Shown one piece after another: positions 47,473-56,031 of a DNA stretch of 64,000 nucleotides. Every line of letters begins with the position of its first letter. The first letter of the stretch is position 1. Source of the stretch: an uncultured Pelagimonas sp. (lineage in GTDB: Bacteria; Pseudomonadota; Alphaproteobacteria; Rhodobacterales; Rhodobacteraceae); NCBI GenBank assembly GCA_947497905.1, contig CANMIH010000001.1, positions 62,001-126,000 of the forward strand, given 5' to 3'. The notes under the pieces are model-generated. The model searched no databases. It was not told where the DNA came from and worked only from the letters and a program-made list of their open reading frames with translations. A program made the translations under genes and the position numbers.

Positions 47473-48477
47473 ATGTATGCGCAGCTGGTCAAAACCACCG
47501 GAACGGGTGTGAAAACCCAGGACGAGATGACAGATCAGGAACGCGAGTTCCAAGCCAAGATCGACGCGGATATCAAGATCGAGCCCCGTGACTGGATGCC
47601 CGATGATTACCGCGCCACGCTGATCCGTCAGATTGGCCAGCACGCGCACTCGGAAATTGTGGGTCAGCTGCCCGAAGGCAACTGGATCACCCGCGCACCC
47701 ACGTTGGAGCGCAAGGCGATCCTGTTGGCCAAGGTGCAGGATGAGGCAGGCCACGGTCTGTATCTCTACTGTGCGGCGGAAACACTGGGTGTGACCCGCG
47801 ACGAGATCACTGAGATGCTGCTGGATGGCCGCATGAAGTATTCGTCGATCTTCAACTACCCGACGCTGAACTGGGCCGACATCGGTGCCGTGGGCTGGCT
47901 GGTGGATGGCGCGGCGATCATGAACCAGGTGCCGCTGCAGCGGACCTCCTATGGCCCCTACAGCCGGGCGATGATCCGCGTCTGTAAGGAAGAGAGTTTT
48001 CACCAGCGTCAGGGATATGATGCAATCCGCGTCATGGCGCAGGGCACGCCCGAGCAGAAAAAGATGGCGCAGGATGCTTTGAACCGCCTTTGGTACCCCT
48101 CGCTGATGATGTTCGGCCCGTCGGACAAAGACTCGGTCCACTCGGCTCAGTCGATGGCGTGGAAAATCAAGATGAACACCAATGACGAGCTGCGTCAGAA
48201 GTTCGTTGACCAGACCGTACCGCAGGCCGAGCATCTTGGCCTGACCATTCCGGACGAAAATCTGAAATGGAACGAAGAACGCGGTCACTACGACTATTCC
48301 GACCCGGATTGGTCCGAATTTTTCAACGTCATCAAAGGCAACGGCCCTTGCAACGTTGATCGTCTCGCCGCGCGCAACAAGGCCTGGGACGATGGCAAAT
48401 GGGTGCGTGATGGATTGCTGGCGCATGCCCGCAAAAAAGCCGCCCGCAAAGCCGACGCTCAGGTCGCAGCCGAATAA
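47473..48477 (+). CDS. paaA: Phenylacetyl-CoA epoxidase, catalytic subunit A
   Basis: A 334-residue ferritin-like di-iron oxygenase subunit that epoxidises the aromatic ring of phenylacetyl-CoA. Iron-binding Glu and Glu-x-x-His pairs are visible in [12 protein letters not shown] and [11 protein letters not shown]. It forms a complex with the structural subunit PaaC and small PaaB. It follows paaJ by 14 bp with GGAGG upstream. A long antisense frame (47,392-48,426) is a shadow. Confidence 0.97.
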   Translation: MYAQLVKTTGTGVKTQDEMTDQEREFQAKIDADIKIEPRDWMPDDYRATLIRQIGQHAHSEIVGQLPEGNWITRAPTLERKAILLAKVQDEAGHGLYLYCAAETLGVTRDEITEMLLDGRMKYSSIFNYPTLNWADIGAVGWLVDGAAIMNQVPLQRTSYGPYSRAMIRVCKEESFHQRQGYDAIRVMAQGTPEQKKMAQDALNRLWYPSLMMFGPSDKDSVHSAQSMAWKIKMNTNDELRQKFVDQTVPQAEHLGLTIPDENLKWNEERGHYDYSDPDWSEFFNVIKGNGPCNVDRLAARNKAWDDGKWVRDGLLAHARKKAARKADAQVAAE

Positions 48478-48500
48478 TCCCAGCTAGGAGGAACCAAGCA

Positions 48501-48785
48501 ATGAACAACGAATGGCCCCTGTGGGAAGTCTTTATCCGCGGTCAGCATGGTCTGAGCCATCGTCATGTGGGCAGCCTGCACGCGCCCGACGCTGAAATGG
48601 CCGTCAAAAACGCGCGTGATGTCTATACCCGCCGCAACGAAGGTGTGTCGATTTGGGTGGTGGAAGCCAAACACATCACCGCGACCGCACCGGGCGACAA
48701 AGGCCCGCTGTTTGAGCCAAGCGAAAGCAAGGTGTACCGTCACCCGACCTTCTATGACATCCCTGAAGAAGCGGGGCACATGTGA
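48501..48785 (+). CDS. paaB: Phenylacetyl-CoA epoxidase, subunit B
   Basis: A 94-residue subunit of the phenylacetyl-CoA epoxidase, thought to bridge PaaAC units. Family traits are EWPLWEVFIRGQHGLSHRHVG and ALHAPDAEMAV-like text followed by ARDVYTRRNEGVSIWVV. AGGAGG lies upstream. Its stop overlaps the paaC start. Confidence 0.96.
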   Translation: MNNEWPLWEVFIRGQHGLSHRHVGSLHAPDAEMAVKNARDVYTRRNEGVSIWVVEAKHITATAPGDKGPLFEPSESKVYRHPTFYDIPEEAGHM

Positions 48786-49540
48786 TGGATCAGGCGCTGT
48801 TTCAGTTCCTCCTGCGCATGGGGGACAATACATTGATCCTCGGGCATCGGGTGTCGGAATGGTGTGGCCATTCTCCGGTGCTGGAAGAGGATATCGCGCT
48901 GGCCAATACTGCGCTTGACCTCATCGGTCAGACGCAGATGTGGCTGGGTCTTGCGGCAGAGGTGCAGGGCGAAGGCGCTGATGCGGACAAGCTGGCGTTC
49001 CTGCGGGATGCCTGGGATTTCCGCAATGTGCTGTTGGTGGAAATGCCCAATGGTGATTTTGGACAGACCCTGATGCGTCAGTTCCTGTTTGACGCTTGGC
49101 ATTCGATCATGCTGGGCCGGTTGATGACCTCGTCGAACGAACAGATCGCCGCGATTGCAGCCAAGGCCAGCAAAGAGGTGACCTATCACCTTGAACGCTC
49201 GGCGGACACGGTTGTTGGTCTGGGGGATGGCACGGAAGAAAGCCACGCCCGCATGCAGGCCGCGCTTGACTATCTCTGGCCCTACGTGGGTGAGATGTTT
49301 GTCTCGGACGATGTGGATGCTGCCATGGTTGCCGCAGGCATTGCCCCCGATCCCAAGGCACTGCGCGAGGAATATGATGCTTTGATTGGTCGGGTTCTGG
49401 CCGATGCCACGCTGACCATTCCTGACAGCAAGTTTGGTCATACGGGTGGCCGTGACGGGCGCATGCACACCGAGCATCTCGGCCATCTTCTGACCCAGAT
49501 GCAGTGGCTGCAGCGCGCTTATCCGGGCGCCACCTGGTAA
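48785..49540 (+). CDS. paaC: Phenylacetyl-CoA epoxidase, structural subunit C
   Basis: A 251-residue ferritin-like protein that pairs with PaaA and shapes its substrate site. It begins FQFLLRMGDNTLILGHRVSEW and keeps the helical fold, but lacks the full metal-binding set, as in other PaaC. It has RSADTVVGLGDGTEESHARM and ends GRMHTEHLGHLLTQMQW. ATG 48785 overlaps the paaB stop, indicating coupling. Confidence 0.96.
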   Translation: MDQALFQFLLRMGDNTLILGHRVSEWCGHSPVLEEDIALANTALDLIGQTQMWLGLAAEVQGEGADADKLAFLRDAWDFRNVLLVEMPNGDFGQTLMRQFLFDAWHSIMLGRLMTSSNEQIAAIAAKASKEVTYHLERSADTVVGLGDGTEESHARMQAALDYLWPYVGEMFVSDDVDAAMVAAGIAPDPKALREEYDALIGRVLADATLTIPDSKFGHTGGRDGRMHTEHLGHLLTQMQWLQRAYPGATW

Positions 49541-49614
49541 CTGCAAAACGGGGGCTGCGCCCTTGGCGCGGCCCGGCCTGACGGACGGGCGGAATAGCAA
49601 AAGGGGTTATTGTG

Positions 49615-50088
49615 ATGAGCATAAGTAACTCTCAGCCAAGCGAAACTCAGATCTGGGAATGGCTTGATGCTGTGCCGGACCCTGAGATCCCGGTGATCTC
49701 GGTAGTGGATCTGGGCATCGTGCGTCAGGTGTCGTGGAAAGACGATGCGCTGCATGTGGCGGTCACACCGACCTATTCGGGCTGTCCCGCCACCAGCATC
49801 ATCGAGATCGATATCGAGACCGCCCTGCGCGATCACGGCATCGAAAAAATCACCTTCGAGCGCCGCATCGCGCCCGCATGGACAACAGATTGGCTGACCG
49901 ACAAGGGTCGGGCCAAGCTGGAAGATTACGGGATTGCCCCGCCGCAGGCGGCCGGTGGTCCAACCCATTGCCCGCAATGCAAAAGCACGCGGGTCACCAA
50001 AGTCAGCCAGTTTGGCTCCACACCCTGCAAGGCGCATTGGCGCTGTGAGGATTGTCTGGAACCATTCGATTATTTCAAGTGCATCTAG
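49615..50088 (+). CDS. paaD: PaaD, iron-sulfur/maturation factor of the epoxidase
   Basis: A 157-residue protein with an N-terminal DUF59/SufT-like domain (VPDPEIPVISVVDLGIVRQV, YSGCPATSIIEIDIETAL) and a C-terminal zinc-ribbon with CPQC and CEDC. PaaD is needed for epoxidase activity, probably for maturation of the Fe centres. AAAGGGG precedes the start; GTG 49612 and ATG 49615 are both possible. A 74-bp gap separates it from paaC. Confidence 0.94.
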   Translation: MSISNSQPSETQIWEWLDAVPDPEIPVISVVDLGIVRQVSWKDDALHVAVTPTYSGCPATSIIEIDIETALRDHGIEKITFERRIAPAWTTDWLTDKGRAKLEDYGIAPPQAAGGPTHCPQCKSTRVTKVSQFGSTPCKAHWRCEDCLEPFDYFKCI

Positions 50089-50099
50089 GGAGGCAACCG

Positions 50100-51167
50100 A
50101 TGGCGCGCTTTCATGACCTAACCGTCACCGACATTCAGAAAACCATTCGCGATGCGGTGGTTGTCACCCTCCAGCCGGTCAATAGGGCCGCTACAGAGTT
50201 TGATTTTACCCAGGGCCAGTATCTGACCTTCCGCCGTGATTTTGATGGCGAAGAGCTGCGCCGGTCCTATTCGATCTGCGCCGGTAAGGATGAGGGCATC
50301 CTGCAGGTGGGCATCAAACGTGTGGATGGCGGGGCATTTTCGACCTGGGCCAATGAAGAGCTCAAGGTGGGCGACACCGTTGAGGCCATGGCGCCTATGG
50401 GCAAGTTTTTCACTCCGCTCGATCCATCGCAGGGCAAGAATTATCTAGGCTTCGCAGGCGGTTCCGGCATCACTCCGGTGCTGTCTATCCTGAAAACCAC
50501 CTTGGCCCGTGAACCACAGTCCACCTTTACGCTGGTTTATGCCAACAAAGGTGTGAACACGATCATGTTCCGCGAAGAGCTGGATGATCTGAAGAATATC
50601 TATATGGGCCGCTTGAATGTGATCCACATTCTGGAAAGCGACGCGCAGGAGATCGACCTGTTTACCGGTTTGGTGAGCGAAGAGAAATGTGCCCAGCTGT
50701 TCAAACATTGGATCGACATCCAGCACGTGGACACAGCCTTTATCTGTGGTCCTGAGCCGATGATGCTTGGCATTGCTAAGGCCTTGAAAGATCACGGTTT
50801 GGATGAGGGGCAGATCAAGTTTGAGCTGTTTGCCAGCGGCCAGCAGGGGCGCGCCAAACAGCGCGCGGCATCACGAGGGGCGGCGGGTGGTCAGGTGACC
50901 ACCAAGATCACCCTCGATGGTGCGACGCAGACTGTGAAAATGTCGAAGGATGTGAGCATCCTGGACGCCGCTCTCGAAAACACCATGGATGCACCCTATG
51001 CCTGTAAGGCCGGAGTTTGTTCGACCTGCCGCTGTAAAGTTCTGGAAGGTGAGGTTGAGATGCTGACCAACCACGCGCTGGAAGATTACGAGGTCGAGAA
51101 GGGATATGTCCTGTCGTGTCAGTCCTATGCGGTGACAGACACCGTGGTCGTCGACTACGATCAATAG
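50100..51167 (+). CDS. paaE: Phenylacetyl-CoA epoxidase, reductase subunit E
   Basis: A 355-residue electron-transfer flavoprotein. The FAD domain has RRSYSICAGKD, the NAD(P)H domain has GFAGGSGITPVLSILK and FICGPEPMMLG, and the C-terminal plant-type ferredoxin has the [2Fe-2S] ligands in CKAGVCSTCRCKV plus a distal Cys in LSCQSY. It passes electrons from NADPH to PaaA. The start at 50100 has AGGGAGG upstream. It ends the paaJABCDE operon. Confidence 0.96.
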   Translation: MARFHDLTVTDIQKTIRDAVVVTLQPVNRAATEFDFTQGQYLTFRRDFDGEELRRSYSICAGKDEGILQVGIKRVDGGAFSTWANEELKVGDTVEAMAPMGKFFTPLDPSQGKNYLGFAGGSGITPVLSILKTTLAREPQSTFTLVYANKGVNTIMFREELDDLKNIYMGRLNVIHILESDAQEIDLFTGLVSEEKCAQLFKHWIDIQHVDTAFICGPEPMMLGIAKALKDHGLDEGQIKFELFASGQQGRAKQRAASRGAAGGQVTTKITLDGATQTVKMSKDVSILDAALENTMDAPYACKAGVCSTCRCKVLEGEVEMLTNHALEDYEVEKGYVLSCQSYAVTDTVVVDYDQ

Positions 51168-51213
51168 ACTGTACAGTTTTTACACTTTGTACGCGCCATA
51201 GCGCTAAAAGTAC

Positions 51214-51250
51214 AAAACCCGCCTCGGTCTTATCCGCGGCGGGTTTTTTG
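51214..51250 (+). terminator. Terminator after paaE
   Basis: AAAACCCGCC-N14-GGCGGGTTTT is a perfect 10-bp stem followed by two more T, G and TTT, 46 bp after the paaE stop. Confidence 0.88.
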
Positions 51251-51358
51251 TTTCTCCTTTACACTGGGGCAGTGTGTCTGGTGGAATGTCTTGTTGTTGT
51301 TAGCTTTAAGACTTATCTCATTTCCACCTTTGGTTGCATAAATTGAGCAGGGCATTTC

Positions 51359-52630
51359 ATGATCAGATCAATTGTAGGGGCCGTTGCGGTCGCAATATCA
51401 TCGACCCAAATTTCGGCGGAGACCTATCGCAGTGCTGAATATGGGTATCTGTTTCAGACCAGTGAAGAGAGTGTCCAACTCTGGGACGAGAGCGCCTCTT
51501 TTTGTGTTTTGAACATGGAATTGCCGCGTGCACCAGATCAGATGTTCGAGATCATGGGGCTGAGATTTGCCGAAGAGGGTGACGAAGCCAAGCTTTGGAT
51601 TGATGGGATGCTGCGCCCAATTCGCGGAACGCGGATAGAGACGTTGCCCTCCACATGTATCGATAAAGATTATAGCCCCAGCGAAATTGTTGCGCTTGTC
51701 GGGGAAACTTTTGCCGAGCGTTACCCGTTCTTCCATCTGTATGACGTGGATTGGTCAGCGCGGGTTGCCGATGTTCAAAGCGCGCTTCCAGACGGAGCGA
51801 GCGAGAAAGACCTACGAAAGGCTTTGATGGCTTTGGTGTCTGGGCTGGACGATGGCCATATTGAGGTGAGCTTTGGTGAAGACAACTTTTCCCCCGAAGT
51901 ATTGCCTGTCTGGGCAGAGGCGGCGCAGGACATTGGCCTGATCACCCATAGCTATGTCGATGACCTGACGCGCGTAGATGGGGTTCAGATGGTCTACGGC
52001 CGCATTGGTGACGTGGGCTATATGCGCATTTGGTCGATGGGGGCCGATGCGGAGTTTGATGAATCCGCAACAGATGTGGCGCAGAAGAAAATTCAGAATG
52101 CCCTCACGGAACTGGGCGAGGTTTCTGCCCTGATTTTAGATGCGCGTCTGAACTCCGGTGGGTTCGATGCCATAGGATTGGCTTATGCGAGCGCGTTCAA
52201 CGACGTGAAGCGTCCGGCGTTTTCTCGCGTCTTTCACACCCCAGACGGGCAGGGGCCTGCTCAGCGTTTTGAGGTTCCTGCGGCGAATGCCCCCTTCACG
52301 CGGCCTGTCTATGTAATGACCGGGCCAATGGCGTTTAGTGCGGCGGAAACCTTTGTGTTGGCGATGGCTCAGATCCCGCATGTGACCCTTGTGGGAGATC
52401 CGACGGCGGGTGATTTGTCAGACAAGCTTTTAAAAGCGATGCCAAACGGATGGCGGTTTGCGCTGAGCCACCAGATTTATCGTGCACCTGATGGGGCCGA
52501 GTATGAAAACCTCGGAATTCCTGTCGATTGGGTGTTGCCCTTTGATCTTGATGGCTTCCAGTCTGAGCAGGACATGCAGCTTGAAGCGGTTCTTAATCGG
52601 TTAGGACAACCCGTGCCAAACCGAGACTGA
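51359..52630 (+). CDS. S41-family C-terminal-processing-type peptidase homologue
   Basis: A 423-residue protein with a signal peptide (MIRSIVGAVAVAISSTQISA). The C-terminal tail-specific protease domain shows LILDARLNSGGFDAIG, the likely nucleophile Ser in GPMAFSAAETFVLAM, and the closing YENLGIPVDWVLPF. Family members cleave protein C-termini in the periplasm. No PDZ domain is evident between the N-terminal part and the core. It lies inside the paa region but after a terminator and before an efflux pair, and looks unrelated to phenylacetate. Confidence 0.8.
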   Translation: MIRSIVGAVAVAISSTQISAETYRSAEYGYLFQTSEESVQLWDESASFCVLNMELPRAPDQMFEIMGLRFAEEGDEAKLWIDGMLRPIRGTRIETLPSTCIDKDYSPSEIVALVGETFAERYPFFHLYDVDWSARVADVQSALPDGASEKDLRKALMALVSGLDDGHIEVSFGEDNFSPEVLPVWAEAAQDIGLITHSYVDDLTRVDGVQMVYGRIGDVGYMRIWSMGADAEFDESATDVAQKKIQNALTELGEVSALILDARLNSGGFDAIGLAYASAFNDVKRPAFSRVFHTPDGQGPAQRFEVPAANAPFTRPVYVMTGPMAFSAAETFVLAMAQIPHVTLVGDPTAGDLSDKLLKAMPNGWRFALSHQIYRAPDGAEYENLGIPVDWVLPFDLDGFQSEQDMQLEAVLNRLGQPVPNRD

Positions 52631-52638
52631 TAACCGGA

Positions 52639-53142
52639 TTACACACGGTCGTTTTCTAGCTTGTCCAGCGCGGACAATAGGGTGTCGACCAGTTGTGCGT
52701 GCTGTTCTTTGGTCAGTGCGGCGGAAAAGATATCGGCATCGTTTTTGGACACGGCTTGGATAACGTTTTCTGCGTGGTCAGCGCCGGCTGTGGTGAGTTG
52801 AACAAAGCTGCTGCGTTTGTCCTCGGGGTGGGCGATGCGGGTGATCCAGCCATTTTCCTCAAGGCTTTTAAGCACTTTGGTCACGCCGCCTGAGGTCATG
52901 ATCAGCGAGCGGTAAAGATCTGACGGTGTCAGGCGGTAGGGCTCAGGCTGGGCGCGTAGCATGACCAGAATGTCAAACCCGGCCTCGCTCAGCCCAAAGC
53001 TTTGCACCACCGGGGCCGTACGTTCCGATACGATGTCGCGTAGGCGATAGAGCCCGAGAATGAGCGCAGTGTGCGGCGAGAGCGAGCTTGGCCAATGTGT
53101 TTCACAGGACTTGAGAATTTCGGCAACGGTTTGGCGGCTCAT
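52639..53142 (-). CDS. MarR-family regulator next to a PACE efflux gene
   Basis: A 167-residue winged-helix regulator. The DNA-binding core is LTPSDLYRSLIMTSGGVTKVLKSLEENGW, with the wing HPEDKRSSFVQLTTAG. The start at 53142 (MSRQTVAEIL) is used; the frame runs on upstream without similarity. It is divergent from the PACE transporter gene, with two palindromes in the 97-bp gap. A drug-responsive repressor of the transporter is the simplest reading. Confidence 0.88.
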   Translation of the reverse strand: MSRQTVAEILKSCETHWPSSLSPHTALILGLYRLRDIVSERTAPVVQSFGLSEAGFDILVMLRAQPEPYRLTPSDLYRSLIMTSGGVTKVLKSLEENGWITRIAHPEDKRSSFVQLTTAGADHAENVIQAVSKNDADIFSAALTKEQHAQLVDTLLSALDKLENDRV

Positions 53143-53164
53143 GGTGTCTCGCTGAGAAAAACTA

Positions 53165-53174
53165 TCTTGCAAGA
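53165..53174. promoter_or_regulatory. Short palindrome in the MarR/PACE gap
   Basis: TCTTGCAAGA is a perfect 10-bp palindrome 23 bp from the MarR start codon. It may be a second regulator site or part of an extended operator. Confidence 0.4.
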
Positions 53175-53203
53175 AAGGTACATCGATCCTAGATTGGGGT
53201 AAA

Positions 53204-53221
53204 TATCTTTCTGGAAAGATA
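53204..53221. promoter_or_regulatory. MarR-type operator ahead of the PACE gene
   Basis: TATCTTTC-TG-GAAAGATA is a perfect 8-bp inverted repeat with a 2-bp centre, 19 bp before the PACE start codon. Size and position suit the adjacent MarR protein. Confidence 0.65.
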
Positions 53222-53239
53222 GATTCGAAAGGTGTACGG

Positions 53240-53659
53240 ATGCGGACGTTAAAAGACAGGCTGCGCCATACGGTGCTGTTTGAATTGCTGGCTTTGAGTT
53301 TGGTGGTGGTGTTTGGCCCGATGATCACCGGCCATGGCATGAAAGAGTTGGGGGCGTTGGGGATCATGATGAGCCTCCTCGCGATGAGCTGGAACCTGAT
53401 CTACAACTGGCTGTTTGATCTCTGGGATCGCCGGGCGCGCAATATGGCACCGCGCGGATTTGGCTTGCGGGCGGTGCACGCGGTGCTGTTTGAGGCCGGT
53501 CTGTTGGTGGCGGGGATCTTTATTGTGGCCTGGTGGCTGGAGATCACCCTGTGGGCGGCCCTGATCCTGGATATCGGCTTTGCCGTGTTTTTCCTGATCT
53601 ACGCCTATGTGTACAATCTTGCCTATGACAAGGTGTTTCCCGCGCCAGCCTTGGCGTAG
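53240..53659 (+). CDS. PACE-family multidrug efflux transporter
   Basis: A 139-residue four-helix membrane protein made of two bacterial transmembrane pair domains. Repeat one has LRHTVLFELLALSLVVVFGPM and YNWLFDLWD. Repeat two has RAVHAVLFEAGLLVAGIF and YAYVYNLAYD. PACE proteins such as AceI export biocides like chlorhexidine and natural diamines in exchange for protons. It is divergent from a MarR regulator. The conserved Glu of each first helix (LFE) is present. Confidence 0.9.
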   Translation: MRTLKDRLRHTVLFELLALSLVVVFGPMITGHGMKELGALGIMMSLLAMSWNLIYNWLFDLWDRRARNMAPRGFGLRAVHAVLFEAGLLVAGIFIVAWWLEITLWAALILDIGFAVFFLIYAYVYNLAYDKVFPAPALA

Positions 53660-53678
53660 GAAACTTTGGCCTAGAGCT

Positions 53679-54275
53679 CTAGAGCCCGTTCAGGCCGGAC
53701 AGTGTGAGGTTGGACACCATTTCGGCGTAATCCTCACGCGCCTGCGTGCCGGCGCCACTGTTCCACATGTAGTACCAGTTGAGCATCGCAAAGACCGACA
53801 TCGTGGCGGCCCGAAGCTTGGGTTTGTCGGTCTCGAATTTTTCGGGCGCGAGAGCCGTTAGAATATCGCTTAACCGGTTGACCATATCCCGCTGGTAGCC
53901 GCGCAGCAGCTTTTGCTGGTCTTCGGGCAGGGCTGACATGGCCTCAAGCTGGACCTTATGTTCGTCGTCTGCCCCCTGATAGCTGAGCAGAATGCGGGCC
54001 ACGGTCTGGCGCAGCTGGTCCTCAGGCGGCAATCCTGCGGTCTCGACCGAAAGGATATCGTCGCGTAGCTCGCTCAGATATCCATCCAGCAGATCAAACA
54101 GAATGGCGTCTTTGCTATCGTAGTAGTGATAGATATTGGCCTTTGAAATCCCGCAGGCGCGCGCGACCTGGTTCATCGAGGCGCGGTCAAACCCTTCTTC
54201 TGCAAAGAGTTTGGCCGCGGTCTTGACGATGTGACTGCGTTTCTGGTCGTGGTCTTTTGCGATGGTGCGGGCCAC
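53679..54275 (-). CDS. paaR: TetR-family regulator PaaR
   Basis: A 198-residue TetR-type regulator. The N-terminal helix-turn-helix is FDRASMNQVARACGISKANIY followed by HYYDSKDAILFDLL. The C-terminal ligand domain should bind phenylacetyl-CoA, the inducer of PaaR repressors. It starts 2 bp after paaK ends, as the last gene of paaG-I-K-R on the minus strand. It probably binds the CCGACC-N4-GGTCGG sites at 46,207 and 56,861. Confidence 0.87.
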   Translation of the reverse strand: MARTIAKDHDQKRSHIVKTAAKLFAEEGFDRASMNQVARACGISKANIYHYYDSKDAILFDLLDGYLSELRDDILSVETAGLPPEDQLRQTVARILLSYQGADDEHKVQLEAMSALPEDQQKLLRGYQRDMVNRLSDILTALAPEKFETDKPKLRAATMSVFAMLNWYYMWNSGAGTQAREDYAEMVSNLTLSGLNGL

Positions 54276-54277
54276 GG

Positions 54278-55588
54278 TTACTCCTTGGAACGGTTGTCGA
54301 CGACGCGCTTGGCCTTGCCCTGCGAACGTTCAACGTCGCCGGGATCGCGCACTTCGATATCGGTGGAGATCCCTACAATATCTTTGATGCGTTTGGAAAG
54401 CATACGTTCAGCGGCGGCCTTGGACGCGCCATCGGCCATGCCGGGCAGAGATTCCACAAAGACCTTCATCGCATCCATACGGCCGGATTTATACAGCTCG
54501 ATCTGAAAGTGATTGGCTAGACCTCCGGTGGCCAGAACCTGCTCTTCGATCTGGGTTGGGAAGACATTGACACCGCGCAGGATGATCATGTCGTCGCTGC
54601 GGCCGGTGATCTTTTCCATACGGCGCATCGAACGCGCGGTGCCGGGCAGCAGGCGAGTCAGATCGCGGGTGCGATAGCGGATCATCGGCAGGCCTTCTTT
54701 GGTGAGAGTGGTGAACACCAGCTCGCCCATCTCGCCGTCTTCGCAGACCTCGCCCGTTTCGGGATTGATGATCTCGGGATAGAAATGATCCTCCCAGATG
54801 TGCAGCCCGTCTTTGGTTTCGACGCATTCGTTGGCCACGCCGGGGCCAAGAATTTCCGACAGCCCGTAGATGTCGACGGCGTGCATATCAAAGGCGGCCT
54901 GAATTTCCTGACGCATCGCATCGGTCCAGGGCTCGGCACCAAAAACGCCAACTTTAAGCGAGCTGTCCCGCGGGTCGATGCCCTGTTTGTGGAACTGCTC
55001 GAGGATGTTGAGCATATAGGACGGGGTGACCATGATGCCGTCGGGCTGGAAGTCCTGGATCAGGCCGACCTGCTTTTCGGTCTGGCCACCAGACATTGGC
55101 ACAACGGTCGCGCCAAGGCGTTCGATGCCGTAATGCGCGCCAAGACCCCCTGTGAAGAGACCGTAGCCATAGGCATTGTGCACCATATCCCCTTTGCGCA
55201 GACCCGAGGCCCGCAGCGACCGCGCGAGCATGTCGGCCCACATGTCGATGTCATTTTTGGTATAGCCTACAACAGTGGGCTTGCCGGTGGTGCCGGATGA
55301 GGCATGCAGGCGAATGATCTCGCTGCGAGGGACGGCAAACAGCCCAAAGGGGTAGTTGTCACGCAGATCATTTTTGTAGGTGAAGGGGAACTTGGCGAGA
55401 TCCTTCAGCTCTTTGAGATCGTCGGGATGCACGCCAGCCGCGTCAAAACGTTCTTTGTACATCGGTACATTGTCATAGGCGTGGCGCACCGACCATTTCA
55501 GGCGATCGAGCTGAAGGCCGCGAATTTCGTCGATCGAAGCGGTTTCAATCGGTTCGAGATCAGCGGGATTGGGAGATAGATCTTTCAC
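54278..55588 (-). CDS. paaK: Phenylacetate-CoA ligase
   Basis: A 436-residue adenylate-forming enzyme that converts phenylacetate, ATP and CoA into phenylacetyl-CoA, the entry step. The phosphate-binding loop is HASSGTTGKPTVVGYT near residue 95. The adenine motif is IYGLSEILGPGVANEC. The ligase lid has GRSDDMIILRGVNVFPTQIE. Length is normal. It is 15 bp after paaI and overlaps nothing. Confidence 0.97.
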   Translation of the reverse strand: MKDLSPNPADLEPIETASIDEIRGLQLDRLKWSVRHAYDNVPMYKERFDAAGVHPDDLKELKDLAKFPFTYKNDLRDNYPFGLFAVPRSEIIRLHASSGTTGKPTVVGYTKNDIDMWADMLARSLRASGLRKGDMVHNAYGYGLFTGGLGAHYGIERLGATVVPMSGGQTEKQVGLIQDFQPDGIMVTPSYMLNILEQFHKQGIDPRDSSLKVGVFGAEPWTDAMRQEIQAAFDMHAVDIYGLSEILGPGVANECVETKDGLHIWEDHFYPEIINPETGEVCEDGEMGELVFTTLTKEGLPMIRYRTRDLTRLLPGTARSMRRMEKITGRSDDMIILRGVNVFPTQIEEQVLATGGLANHFQIELYKSGRMDAMKVFVESLPGMADGASKAAAERMLSKRIKDIVGISTDIEVRDPGDVERSQGKAKRVVDNRSKE

Positions 55589-55603
55589 GGCGTCCTCCGG
55601 GCC

Positions 55604-56029
55604 TTATTCTTCAAATAGGGTGCCCTTGATCGAACGCGAGTGTCCACGGAACTCTGCGATCAAGGTGTTGTTTTGGTTGGTGACTTTGACGTCATAGATG
55701 CCACTGCGGCCCTGAAGATGAACCTCATGCGCGCGGGCGGTCAGCCGGTCGCCGATCATGGCGGGGGCGAGATAGCTGATGGAATTGTGCTGGGCCACGG
55801 TGGCCTGATTGCGGCTGTTACAGGCAAAGGCAAAGGCGCTATCGGCAAGGGTGAAGGTGATGCCGCCGTGGCACATGCCATGGCCGTTGGCGTGGTGTTT
55901 TTCCACGGTCAGGCCCATTTCTGAGGTGCCTTCGTCGACCGAGATCAGCTCCATGCCGACCCAGGACGAAGCGCCGTCACCGGACCACATGGCAGCCGCA
56001 GATTTTTCCGCGCGTTCTTTCGGGGTCAT
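55604..56029 (-). CDS. paaI: Hydroxyphenylacetyl-CoA thioesterase PaaI
   Basis: A 141-residue hot-dog thioesterase. The active-site motif HGMCHGGITFTLADSAFAFA holds the catalytic Asp. PaaI releases CoA from dead-end hydroxyphenylacetyl-CoA and prevents CoA trapping. ATG 56029 has AAGGA upstream; it overlaps nothing except a possible TTG start inside the paaG stop region. Confidence 0.93.
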   Translation of the reverse strand: MTPKERAEKSAAAMWSGDGASSWVGMELISVDEGTSEMGLTVEKHHANGHGMCHGGITFTLADSAFAFACNSRNQATVAQHNSISYLAPAMIGDRLTARAHEVHLQGRSGIYDVKVTNQNNTLIAEFRGHSRSIKGTLFEE

Positions 56030-56031
56030 GA

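Noticed and set aside
47392-48426. A 344-codon frame antisense to paaA
   Set aside because: paaA has conserved iron-binding motifs and the antisense frame has none.
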